From NCBI GenBank assembly GCA_035048815.1, contig JAUCBN010000011.1:21282001-21346000 (forward strand): a stretch of DNA of 64,000 bases, given 5' to 3'. Each line of letters opens with the position of its first letter. Within the stretch, counting starts at the first letter, position 1. The notes beneath the pieces were generated by a model that saw only the letters and a program-made list of their open reading frames with translations, made no database searches and was not told the DNA's origin. Below, in pieces: positions 20,944 to 31,975 of the stretch. The position numbers were made by a program, and so were the translations under genes. Origin of the DNA: Abelmoschus esculentus (taxonomy: Eukaryota; Streptophyta; Magnoliopsida; Malvales; Malvaceae).

Positions 20944-23067
20944 ATGTCTGAAGTGTTCATTGCTGAAGAAGATAATACGAACGTTTGAGCATGGTCAGAG
21001 GCAGTCCAACACGAGAAAGGAGATAGCTTATCGCCAGAAAGCGTGTCGATAATGAAGGGTTACGTGAAAATCAATACGGCTCAGAATCCATGTCTTCGGG
21101 AAGTCTGAGAAATCTAGGATCAGTGGACTGATGGTATGAAGGAACAATTTAAGAAGGAATTCGGGGACATAGCGTTGCTACTGAAGGTACCTGTAGATAG
21201 ACAACTACTCAGAGCAATGGCGCAATTTTGGAACCCGGCATATAACTGTTTTACTTTTGGGCGAATTGACATGACTCCTACATTGGAGGAGTATGAGGTT
21301 TTAATCAACAGTCCCGCGGTCAAGAGAGATAAGATTTATGTTAAGCCGAACAGTACTTCAAGCTTTAAAAAGAAGTTGGTGTAGGTTACAGGAAAAGAGA
21401 AAGAGTTTTGGGATGAGAAGCTCGCCAATCGTGATAGTACAGATATGAACGAGGATAAGCAGAGAGTCAATTGGAAAGTCTTGAAAGAGTTGATAGTGGA
21501 CAGTCGTGAAGAGCCCTCTAAGATTAGAAGAATCTATGCCTTTTGCATTTATGGATTAGTGTTATTTCTGAGGACTCCGGAACACATAGACCCATCTACC
21601 GTTGGGCTTTTTGAGAGGTTATCTAAAGGCGTGAATCCAGCCCCTGCAATCTTGGCGGAGACGTACAGATCTTTAACAGCATGCAAGAAATCAGGTGAAG
21701 GGAAATTTTGGGGTTGTGCACAATTATTAGAAGTCTGGTTCAGAGGTCACCGCTGGAATCCACCATATCATGCACTAAGGTATACCAATTCATATTCACC
21801 CATTTCGGAGTATCTGAAGGATTGCATCATAGAGAAGAAGGACGAAAGACAGTGGGAAGAACTTTATCAGAATCTGACGGACGCAGATGTCGTTTGGAAG
21901 GCTTGCTGGTTGAGCAGAGGAACGATATTTCTGTACAGATGTGGGGAGTTAGATTGGGTCCCATTGCCAGGAGTTTGGGGTGGAACAGCTTATTGCCCAC
22001 TTTTGGTTTCCAGATAGTTCGGATCTAGACAGTTCATACCTGCTACAGCTGGAATGGCAGGTTTCGAATACGCACACAAGACAGATGGGTATAAATCTAA
22101 GAATGATACCATTTTGAAGGTATGGAAGACGCTCAGGAAAGTTCAACCTTATCAAAGTTTGGAGATTATGGCCAGGTATGATGAATGGAGAACACACAGG
22201 GTGAACGATAAATCCTTTCAGGAGATACCAAGGATTACCGGATCGACGAGCAGAACAGCACAAGAAGCACCGTCCGTAATAGAGAAATTAAAGCATGATC
22301 GAGAGTTAGATTCGCAGAGGTATGAAAAGAGGATTTATGATCTTACGCAAGAATTAAATATGGCAAAGTATCATGAGTCAACACATAAGAGAAAAGAGAA
22401 GGAGCTGATTAGTCAAAATGAGAAGCTAAGCCAGGATTTGAAGGAAGCACGAGAGATGTACGAAGGACATAGGAAGAAGTTTCGGAAAGGAAGCGAGAGT
22501 AGGAAGATTGAAGATTTGTCTGATCGCTTAAGTAGGATGGAGAAAGAAAAGGAAGAGTACAAGAGGCTCTATGAACGAAATTGTCATGAAGCAGGGGAAG
22601 CAAAATACAAGGCCAAGAAGAAGCTAAAAGACGAGCAAGCGAGGAATTTTGAATTGACGAACCAAGTGACGCAGTTGGAAGAGTTAATTACCAAATACCA
22701 CAATGAAGACAAAGTTCGGATGGAAAAAGAAAAAGAAGGTCTACAAAAGAAGGTGATCTCTCTTGAAAACAAGGTCCAAGAGTTGAGTGAGAAATTAACA
22801 AGGTACGAGGGAGCTTTATGCCAGGACACTGGAGGAGCGTGGAAAGCAAAATATGAAGCATCACAGAGCACCGTTCGAAATCAGAACAACGAGTTAGTCA
22901 ATTTCAAAGGCCAGGTCAGAAGTATTGCCTCTTATGTACAGATTCTGTCGAAGGAAGCTACAACTCTCCTGAAGCAGTCAGATATTGAACTAGAGCATGG
23001 AGAAGTGATTGTACGCTTGCTCCATGAGTTGACCAATCTAGGCATTAGAGCTAGCAGTTTTCTTTAA
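20944..23067 (+). pseudogene. Element B ORF1: PMD-like (DUF7745-like) and coiled-coil protein, five stops
   Basis: From the ATG at 20944 (MSEVF) to the TAA at 23065-23067 there are 708 codons with no frame change. Five codons are stops: TGA 20986, TGA 21106, TAG 21115, TAG 21382 and TAG 22015. The N-terminal half resembles the DUF7745 proteins of plant retrotransposons and the plant mobile domain, with LLRAMAQFWNPAYNCFTFG followed by MTPTLEEYEVL (about residues 88-118), then VGLFERLSKGVNPAP and PYHALRY. Residues from about 420 to 660 are a Lys/Glu-rich coiled coil. The longest open piece is 22054-23067. Position before gag matches the Ogre extra ORF. Function is unknown; a structural or nuclear role is a guess only. 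Confidence 0.85.
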
Positions 23068-23233
23068 GCAGATAATCGATTGTCTTTCCTTTATATGAAC
23101 TTTTTAGGTGAAACGGATGTTTTTAAATACTGTTCTTCGAATACAATGCCTTATTACATACATGCATTCATGCATTTCATGCATCATATTACTTGCTAAT
23201 TTTAAAATTAAATGTTAATAATAAAAGGGTTCT
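23068..23233 (+). other. ORF1-gag spacer of element B
   Basis: About 165 bp, AT-rich, with a run of CATGCATT repeats. It is conserved with element A. No gene or splice signal was recognised. Confidence 0.5.
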
Positions 23234-24934
23234 ATGGCAGTGAATATTTAAGTTGCAATCATTCCGCATTCATATTCAACCCGGTCACGTACTAAAAAGA
23301 TGGAAACAGAAGAAAGATTAAAGAAGTTAGAAGAAGATCGTGTAGAATTTCAGAATCAACTGGATGGCATAAAGAACACTATGAAAGATAGTATCGCCGA
23401 AGCTCAGGTGAATATTATCAGTCAGTTGGCCGCTCTGATGTGTCCAAAAGATTCAGAGAAGGGAAAAGCACCGGAAGGAGAATCGAATGAAGTGGAAGGA
23501 CAGAAGGAAACTACGTCTCATACAAGGGGGCAACCAGAGGTTCAGTCTACAAAAGTACAATTCAATTTAGCGGGAGCATCTGCAAATCACCCGGTTGAAG
23601 TTGCTGATTTTGTTTCTCCGAATGTCGAGGAAGTTCCGGATCTTAATTTCATGAACGAGATGGAAAAGATGAGACAAGACATGGAGAAAAAGTATGCTGA
23701 TCACTTCAAAGCGTTAGAGGCAAGAATACAAGAGATACAAGGGACCGACAAAAGCACCGACGCATTTGACTTGGGGTTAGTGTCTGATCTGGTTTTACCG
23801 CCAAAGTTTAAGATGCCGGATTTCGAGAAGTATGATGGAACGACATGTCTGAATGCGCATATGACCATGTATTGCAGAAAGATGGCTGCCTTTAATAAGG
23901 ATGAGAAGTTATTGATTCACTGTTTCCAGGATAGTTTGACGGGTTCAGCGATCCGGTGGTATACACAGCTGAGCCGAGAAAATATAAAAACGTGGAAAGA
24001 TTTACATCGCGCCTTTATGGAAAACTACAAACATGTATCAGAAATGGGGCCTACCAGAATTATGTTGCAGCAAATGAGCTAGAGGTCGAATGAAACGTTC
24101 CGGCAATATGCTCATAGATGGAGGGATTTGGCTTCTCAAGTACAACCTCCATTGGTCGAGAACGAAATGACCAATATGTTTGTGGAGACGTTGAAAGGTC
24201 TGATGTATGATTGTTTGTTTACCAATACTTTGATGCAAAGTTTTTCCCAGATTATCGCTACGGGAGAACTTGTTGAAGCAGCCATTAAGAGCGGGAGGAT
24301 AGAAGGGTCCGATAGTTCCAAGAGGAGTTTCAAGAAGAAAGAAAATGAAGTGAATAACGCTGTTGTATATGAGGCGCCGAGAAATGTAATGATCTCAAAG
24401 CCGAGAGGAGGAGCAAGTAGTTCGCAGAACTCATACAAGAAGGATACGAAATGGGAGAGGCCAAGTTTTACGCCCATCCCTATAACGTATGCCGAGTTAT
24501 ACACTCAGCTCTATGATGCGGATATGATACGTCCATATTACATCCTGACGCTTCAACCTCCATACCCGCACTGGTATGATCAGAAAGCTCAGTGCGAGTA
24601 TCATTCTAAGGCTCAGGGGCATAGTATTGAGAACTGTACTGTTTTCAAAAGAATAGTTCAGAACCTGATCAATACTAGGGTTTTGAAGTTTGACGAACCC
24701 AGTATATCCACGAACCCGTTGCCAAAGCATGGTGGTCGGGGTGTGAATGCGATTGAGGAGGACCAGATGAAGCAGGTTAAGGTGAGTGTATCAGAGATCA
24801 AATCGCCTTTAAAATGGGTGTTCAGACAGTTGTTTGAGAATGGGCTTATATGCCAGGAGATCATGATGCCGAAGGAACCAATTGATGCAAGTCTGTACTG
24901 CGATTATCACCAAGAACTGGGACACGATATCTAG
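23234..24934 (+). pseudogene. Element B gag
   Basis: The conserved reading starts MAVNI at 23234 but has TAA at 23249-23251. Because A has TAA at the same codon, the ATG at 23300 (METEERLKKLEED) may be the working start. From 23300 the frame runs to 24082 (TAG), resumes 24083-24934 (TAG). Structure: short coiled coil at the N-terminus (residues 1-30), a linker, then a Retrotrans_gag-like core (FNKDEKLLIHCFQDSLTGSA, WYTQLSRENIKTW) at about 23890-24000. Next come a basic Ser/Lys-rich stretch and two zinc-knuckle-like motifs: C-X2-H-X5-H-X4-C at about 24595-24639 and C-X2-H-X4-H-X4-C at about 24898-24939. The second is cut by the TAG at 24932, where A has CAG. Gag forms the particle and binds element RNA. 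Confidence 0.85.
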
Positions 24935-24967
24935 TTTTGTGATGAGTTTAGAAGTCTACTGCAGGGG

Positions 24968-26667
24968 ATGATGGATAACAGGGAGATAGAGTTTTTTGCT
25001 AAGATTGGAGAGCGAAGGATGATGGACGTGTGCACGTTTGAGAGGACTATGCCGAAATACAGTGCGAATAGGCCGTTGATTATTTCGACCAGATCAAAGG
25101 ATAATAATTCATCAGGGGAGGTAAAGTCGACCCCTCGCATAGTGATTACTCCTCCAGCACCTTTTTCGTTCAAGGATACTCAGAGGATTCCTTGGAATTA
25201 CACTGCAAGTATAACCGTGCCAAGCAGTTCAAAGACTGTCGAGGAAATACAGCCAGAAAAGCCCGAGGTGGAAAGCAAGATTGAGACAGAAGAACCAGTG
25301 AACGAAGTGGGTCATTTCACGAGGAGTGGAAGATGCTACTCACCTATTCAAGAGAAGGAAGAAGAGAAGGGAAAGAATGTCGAGAAGAAGAAGATTTTCG
25401 AAGAGCCAGTGCCGAAAGTGAATGAGCCAGTTACTGAGGAACAAGCACATGAGTTCCTGAGGTTTTTAAAGCACAGTGAGTACAATGTTGTCGAGCAGTT
25501 GAAGAAACAGCCAGCTAGAATTTCTATTCTAGATCTATTATTGAGTTCCGAGGGACACCGCAATGCTTTGCTGAAGCTATTGAATCAGACGTTCATTCCG
25601 AAGGATATATCGGTGAATAAATTGGACCGAATTATGAACCATATTACTGCAGACAATTATATAACATTTACTGATGATGAGATCTCGGATGGTGGGATGG
25701 GGTCTATCAAAGCTCTGAATATTACGACTCACTGTAAGGGTCATGTAGTACCAGGGGTGCTGATTGATAATGGTTCGACGCTGAATGTTTTGCCTATGGT
25801 GACTTTGCAAAGGTTGCCTGTGGATGTTGCTCATATGAAGAGCTACCAGAATGTGGTTAGAGCATTTGATGGGACCACGAGGGATGTATTGGGCAGAATA
25901 GAAGTACCACTGTTGATTGGGCCGTCTGTATACAATGTGGATTTTGTTGTTATGGATATTAAGCCCACTTATAATTGCTTGCTCGGAAGACCCTGGATTC
26001 ATTCTGCCGGGGCAGTGCCGTCATCTTTGCATCAGAAATTGAAGTTCGTAATTGATGGAAAGCTGGTATGTGTTGGAGCGGAAGAAGACATTATTGCTTC
26101 AGTTTCTACTGATACACCGTACATTCATGCAAACGAGGATGCATTAGAGTGTTCGTTCAGGGCCTTGGAGTTCATCAACGCTGTGTTCGTGGCCGAAGGT
26201 GCAAAGTTTCCATGCCCTAGATTGTCGGATTATACAAAGATGATCGTTAAACAGACTCTCGGTAAAGGAGCCAGAACTGGAAGAGGATTAGGAAGGGAGT
26301 TGCAAGGAAGCTTACGCCCAAGACCCGTGGTTATGAAAAAGGGTCGAAGTAGACTGGGATTTTCAATAGAGACATTTTGGAAGAAATATGGGAAAGCTAC
26401 AGCCAAGAGGTCAATCCCGCTAAATTCAAAGATTGACTTTATCTCTTATGGGCTTGTGAATGTCACAGAGCAGGCCGAGAAGAATCGTCAAGAAGCGATT
26501 AGACTGCAAGAGGAAGAAATCTTCGGGCATACTTTTGATGGCCTGTTTGTGGGAGGAATTTCTGAAGGGCCGAGGATGAATTTTCTGAAAGGAATCCGTC
26601 CATGCTTTCCTGGCGAGACTCTGAGAAACTAGACTGTGGAAGATTTACCTGTAGTTTTTAAATCAGA
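24968..26667 (+). pseudogene. Element B gag C-terminus, aspartic protease and G-patch-like segment
   Basis: Same frame as gag, open from 24968 to the TAG at 26630-26632. Element A reads TGG there, so the original frame continued to the intron donor at 26668. The protease has the motif VLIDNGSTLNVLP with the catalytic Asp codon at 25766-25768 (D-N-G-S in place of the common D-[ST]-G) and a downstream YNCLLGRPWIH at about 25969-26001. A glycine-rich GKGARTGRGLGRELQG followed by RSRLGF at about 26263-26360 looks like the G-patch known next to the protease of several retroelements. The protease would process Gag-Pol. One stop away from intact. Confidence 0.85.
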
Positions 26668-26873
26668 GTAATGCCATGAACTACTTTATACCTTTGCCTG
26701 CGGGTATAAGGGATTTTCTGTAGGGAACTTTTTAACGTATTTTCACTAGTAAAAACGATGTTTCTTTATTTCTCAAATGGCAAACATTTTCAGTTTCTTT
26801 TATTCATTCATTTGCTCATTTATTTATTCATTCATTTATTATTCTTTTCCAAATATATAAGTTTTCTTCGCAG
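26668..26873 (+). other. Putative intron of element B between protease and reverse transcriptase
   Basis: 206 bp with donor GTAATG at 26668 and acceptor TTTTCTTCGCAG ending at 26873, T-rich between (several TTCATT repeats near 26810-26850). The upstream frame ends in phase 2 (codon GA|G) and the downstream frame reads on as FSINDHMSDSEPN, so removing the segment joins gag-pro to pol in one frame. Element A shows the same at 10834-11018. The frame starting at 26758 begins inside this intron and is not the natural start of pol. Confidence 0.75.
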
Positions 26874-29800
26874 GTTCTCAATCAATGATCATATGAGTGA
26901 TTCTGAGCCTAATCCCGAAATAGATTTAGAAAGGATCTCTTGTCTAACAGAAATCAATGAGTGTGAAGATAATGTGGATTATGAGATTCCTGAAGAATTA
27001 TTGAGATTGGTGGAAAAGGAAGATAAACAGATTATACCCTACAAGGAAGAAATAGAGATTTTGAATTTGGGCACTGAAGAGTCGAAAAAAGAAGTCAAGA
27101 TCGGGGCAGCATTTTCACCTGGGGCAAAACAAAATTTGATTGATCTGTTGCAAGAGTTCAAGGATGTTTTTGCGTGGTCCTACCAAGACATGCCAGGTTT
27201 GAATACTGACATCGTAGTACACAAGTTGCCAATTAGACTAGAGTGCAAGCCGGTACAACAGAAGCTCAGAAGGTTGAGACCAGAAATGCTGTTGAAAATC
27301 AAAGAAGAGGTTCAGAAACAGATTGATGCAGGATTCTTACAGGTGGCTGCATATCCAGAATGGGTGGCAAACATAGTTCCGGTACCGAAGAAAGACGGGA
27401 AGGTGCGAATGTGTGTGGATTACAAAGATCTAAATAAGGCAAGTCCGAAAGATAATTTCCCTTTGCCTCATATAGATGTTCTAGTTGACAATACATCGGG
27501 GCATTCGTGGTTCTCCTTCATGGATGGTTTCTCGGGTTACAATCAGATTAAAATGAACCCAAAAGATATGGAGAAAACAACCTTTACTACACTGTGGGGC
27601 ACGTTTTGCTATAAAGTCATGCCCTTCGGATTGAAGAATATTGGGGCAACATATCAGAGAGCTATGGTGACACTGTTTCATGATATAATGCATAAAGAGA
27701 TTGAGGTTTATGTGGACGATATGATAGCTAAGTCTCAAACAGAAGATGAGCATGTTCAGAATTTGAAAAAGTTGTTTCAGAGACTGCGAAAGTACCAATT
27801 GAAGCTCAATCCTAACAAATGTACTTTTGGGGTTACATCTGGCAAGTTGCTCGGTTTTGTTGTTAGCAGACGAGGCATCGAAATTGATCCAGATAAAGTC
27901 AAAGCAATTCAAAATTTACCGCCTCCAAAAACTCAAAAAGAAGTTCGGGGATTCCTCGGAAGGTTAAATTATGTCTCTCGGTTTATTTCTCAATTAACTG
28001 ATAGATGTGACCTGATCTTTAAGCTGCTGCGGAAGAATAATCCATGTGAATGGGATGACGAATGCCAGGAAACGTTGGACAAGATCAAACAATACTTGTC
28101 AAATGCACCGGTACTGACGGCACCTGTTTCTGGAAGACCATTGATTCTTTACCTGACAGTGTTTGAGAATTCCATGGGATGTGTGCTGGGGCAACATGAT
28201 GATACTGGGAAGAAAGAAAGGGTAATTTATTACTTGAGTAAGAAGTTTACCGAGTGTGAAGTACGGTACCCGTTTATTCAGAAGATGTGTTGTGCGCTTG
28301 TTTGGGTTACTCGATGGCTCAGACAATACATGTTATACCATACGACATGGTTGATATTGAAGCTTGATCCATTGAAGTTTCTGATGGAAGCACCAGCTCT
28401 AACTGGGAGATTAGCACGTTGGCAAATGCTGTTGTCTGAATTTGACATATTGTATGTAAGCCAGAAGGCCGTTAAAGGGAGTGCCATAGTTGATTTTCTT
28501 GCAAGCAGAGTTTCAGATGAGTATGAGCCTCTGAACTTCGATTTTCCAGATGAAGATGTGATGACCATTTTTGTAAACGAAGATGATGAAATCAAGAAAT
28601 GGAGATTGTATTTCGATGGAGCAGTTAATGCTCTGGGGCATGGAATCGGAGCTGTATTGATTTCTCCAAATGGTATGCATTATCCTCTCACGAGTAAGCT
28701 GAAATTTTTGTGTACTAATAACATGGCAGAATATGAAGCATGTGTTATGGGATTGAAAGCCGCAATAGAAAGGAAGATAAGAGCCTTAGAAGTGTACGGG
28801 AATTCAGCCCTGGTTATTTATCAGTTGCGTGGGGAATGGGAGACTAAAGACGCAAAACTGATGGAATATCGCAAATTAGTGTTGGAGCTAATCGAAGAAT
28901 TTGAGGATATAACTTTTGCATACCTCCCCAGGGAAGACAACCAAATGGCGGATGCTTTAGCTACATTGGCTTCAGTATTCCAAGCAAATAGACCGGAAGA
29001 CATGATGTTGATCCGAATGCAAAGTTATGAAACATATGCTCATTGTTGCAACATGGAAGAAGAAGATGGTAATCCTTGGTACTTCGACATCCTACAATAC
29101 ATCAAGTTTCAGGTTTATCCACTTGAAGCGAATGACAATGACAAAAGAACAATCAGAAGAATGGCTGCTGCGTATGTGTTAGATGGTGACGTCTTATACA
29201 GGAAGACTAGAGATCAGGTGTTATTGAGATGTGTCAATGCTCGTGAAGCTAAAAGTATTCTTGAAGAAGTACATGATGGGATCTGTGGTACGCACGCCAA
29301 TGGTTTTTTAATGGCACGAAAAATAATGAGATATGGATACTACTGGTCTACTATGGAAGGAGATTGCATAGAGTACGTCAAGAAGTGTTACAAGTGCCAG
29401 ATTTATGCAGATAAGATCAACTCTCCACCAGTACCATTGCATACTATGAATTCACCGTGGCCTTTTGCTGTATGGGGAATGGATGTAATTGGGCAGATTC
29501 ACCCAAAGGCTTCGAATGGGCATCGCTTTATCCTAGTGGTTATCGATTACTTCACCAAGTGGATAGAAGCTACTTCTTATGCTAACATCACGCGAACGAC
29601 AGTTTGCAAGTTTTTGAAGAAAGAGATTATCTGCCGATATGGTCTACCAGAACGCATCATCACAGATAATGCCACCAATTTCAACAATAGAATGATTGCA
29701 GAAACTTGTGAACAGTTCAAAATAATTCATCACAAATCCGTAGCATACCGACCGAAGATGAATGGAGCGGTTGAGGCGGCTAACAAGAACATCAAGAAGA

Positions 29801-30096
29801 TCATATCAAAGATGACAGAAACGTATAAAGACTGGCATGAAAGACTTCCTTTTGCTTTGTTTGCGTACCGAACGTCGATGAGAACTTCTACCGGGGCAAC
29901 ACCATATTCTCTGGTATACGGGACTGAAGCAGTGTTACCGTTAGAAGTTGAAATTCCATCTCTTCGAGTATTGTTAGAAGTGAAACTGGATGATGCAGAA
30001 TGGGTACAGATTCGTTTGGACCAGTTGAATTTGATTGAAGAAAAACGGCTGAAAGCTATTTGCCATAGCCAAATGTATCAGAAGCGGATGATTTGA
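26874..30096 (+). CDS. pol: Element B pol: reverse transcriptase, RNase H, archaeal-type RNase H, integrase
   Basis: Exon 2 of the gag-pol unit, open for 1074 codons. RT: MCVDYKDLNKASPKDNF at about 27409 and catalytic YVDD at 27709-27720. First RNase H about 28130-28360 (ILYLTVFENSMGCVLGQ; the first acidic position is V rather than the usual D, so its activity is doubtful). Second, archaeal-type RNase H about 28600-28980 with LYFDGA, NNMAEYEAC and DNQMADALATL, a mark of the Tat lineage. Integrase: His pair then CYKC at about 29387-29398, GMDVIG, TDNATNF and GAVEAANK, with 35 residues between D and E. It ends at a TGA at 30094 where element A has CGA. No chromodomain was seen. This is the longest intact stretch in the window. 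Confidence 0.9.
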
Positions 30097-30324
30097 GCTC
30101 ATGATAAGAAAGTTCGACCGCGAGAATTCTGAGAGGGTGATCTAGTGCTTAAAAAGATCTTGCCGATACAACGTGATTTCCGTGGGAAATGGATGCCGAA
30201 TTGGGAAAGGCCATATGTTGTCAAAAAGGCTTTTTCCGGAGGCGCAATGATCTTGGCTGAAATGGACGGAAAAGAATTTCATAAGCCTGTGAATTTCGAT
30301 TCAGTTAAGAGGTATTACGCCTGA
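30097..30324 (+). pseudogene. Element B integrase C-terminus beyond premature stops
   Basis: The frame continues after the TGA at 30094 with one further TGA at 30130 and runs to the natural end YYA, TGA at 30322-30324. Residues GDLVLKKILPIQRDFRGKW and NWERPYVVKKAF are the usual GPY-like end of gypsy integrases (here WERPY). Both stops lie where element A has CGA, so each needs one CpG transition. Confidence 0.8.
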
Positions 30325-31410
30325 AGAATAAAAAGAAAGAATGAAAGAAAAATGAAGAAAAAGAAAAGGAAAATAAAAAAGAATAAGAATAAAATAAAAA
30401 AGAATGAAGCGAAAACCTGAAAGGGCGTTTCATAAGAAAATGAATGATAAAAAGAAAGGAGGGGTCAAGATAAAAACCCGCAAAGGGCGTCTTGATACCA
30501 AAGGAGAATTTGAGTCGAAAACCATGAATGGCGGCTCAGATGTATGACAGTAGGCATCCGGCAATCTATACCTCTCGGTTATCTAGTAGTTCAGAAGGGG
30601 TTTCGTGTTTGCAAAGTTGGATCCTCATTTGAAGAACTGTTAGATAAGCAGATCTATTTTAAATCTATATCTCGAGAAAAGGCCCAGATGATCGCATGTG
30701 ATAGGCACTTGAGGATTTGCATTTGTTTCTTGCTTTTCTCTTTTCATTTGTTTGCCATGACTATTTTATAATTCTATACTTGTCACAAACATTTAAAAGC
30801 TTCAGTACATATTCCTTTTTTTCTCTTCCGAGCTTTTCTTTTTATCCAAAGCATCGTGCAAGTGAATTCATATGAATTTATAAATACAGAAAATTTCTTG
30901 TCATTATTTTGTTTCAAAAGTTTCAGGTAATATTCGCTTTTCAGATCAGGATAACAGAGTAAAAGTGAATATGTTCAGATGATCAGACAGAACCCTAAAA
31001 CGGTGAATATGTTAGAAAAGTCTCCAAACAGTGGCTGAAATCAATATAAGGATCAAAGTTCAAAGAGAAATAAATGGAAAGTTTTGAAGTGAGAATCTAA
31101 AAGGACGCTCCAGAACAACTTTGTGAGGAAGACTGTCATCAAAGGTTGCCTCTTAACGTGAGATGAATAATTGGAACATTATCAAGACTGCAGAAAGAAG
31201 ATGAAAGAGTCAATTGGGCTCATCAGAATGGCAATTGACTGATAATATGTGCCTTTCTAGGCAATACTCATGCATCATAATAGAAATATCTGCATTAGGA
31301 TCATACTAATAATGCATCATATTTCTGTTGAACAGGATTCAGAAACCTACGAGAAATGATTCAGAAAAAGAACAATCAAAACAACAACAACAATTCAAAC
31401 TTTTATGGGA
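30325..31410 (+). other. 3' untranslated region of element B, proximal part
   Basis: Non-coding. It has an A/G-rich stretch (30327-30520) with the two GCGTTTCAT and GGCGTCTTGAT motifs shared with element A, then AT-rich DNA. The 75-codon frame at 30544-30771 corresponds to the rejected frame in A and is not protein-like. Confidence 0.5.
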
Positions 31411-31875
31411 TATGAGGAATTTCATAATGAGAAGAACAGCCTCAAGTTCTATCACTTTGATCTGGAGAATTTCATAATGAGAAGAACAGCTCCAGATTTC
31501 CTGGAGACGAGGAATTTCATAATGAGAAGAACAGCCTCGGTCTCCACCACTTGATTAGTTTGAGGAATTTCATAATGAGAAGAACAGCTTCAAACTTTTC
31601 TAAACTTTGGAGAATTTCATAATGAGAACAACTCCAAAGTCCATGGGATACGAAGAATTTCATAATGAGAAGAACAGCTTTGAATTCCATCATCTTTTGT
31701 CTGAAGAAATTCATAATGAGAAGAACAGCTTCAGACCCTGGAGAATTTCATAATGAGAAGAACAGCTCCAGGTTTCCACGGGATATGAGGAATTTCATAA
31801 TGAGAAGAACAGCCTCGGGTGCCGTCACAGGTATTTAGCTTGAAGAATTTCATAATGAGAAGAACAGCTTCAGGC
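31411..31875 (+). repeat. Hairpin repeat array of element B (10 units)
   Basis: Ten units of about 30-55 bp share the core AATTTCATAATGAGAAGAAC (one unit lacks three bases). Flanking arms differ between units but pair within each: TGAGG/CCTCA, ATCTGGAG/CTCCAGAT, GGAGACGAGG/CCTCGGTCTCC (one bulged base), GTTTGAGG/CTTCAAAC, ACTTTGGAG/CTCCAAAGT, CGAAG/CTTTG, GTCTGAAG/CTTCAGAC, CCTGGAG/CTCCAGG, TGAGG/CCTCG, GCTTGAAG/CTTCAGGC. Most departures from perfect pairing are G-U type. The array lies between the stop of pol and the polypurine tract. Confidence 0.9.
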
Positions 31876-31929
31876 TTTGTTAGCGTAACAGAGGCCAATA
31901 AGTTTAAGGTAAAATTCATGTCTTTTCAG

Positions 31930-31975
31930 TCTTTGCTCGTCTCCTGCTCCACAGCATTGAGCAAAGAGGGGCAGC
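31930..31975 (+). other. Polypurine tract of element B with overlapping inverted repeat
   Basis: GCAAAGAGGGGCAGC at 31961-31975 abuts the 3' LTR. TCTTTGCTC (31930-31938) is the exact reverse complement of GAGCAAAGA (31959-31967), leaving a 20-base loop, and the tract lies half inside the stem. Confidence 0.85.

Noticed and set aside
26758..26873. Start of the 1112-codon frame as the natural N-terminus of pol
   Set aside because: This stretch lies inside the putative intron, is T-rich, encodes a Phe/Leu/Ile-rich peptide and is not conserved in element A.
27481..27912. Minus-strand frame of 143 codons over the B reverse transcriptase
   Set aside because: Shadow of the conserved RT frame; no protein features of its own.
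31411..31875. CRISPR-like look of a repeat array with constant and variable parts
   Set aside because: The variable parts are the two arms of a hairpin and are complementary to each other. The setting is a plant retrotransposon tail; there are no cas genes or leader.
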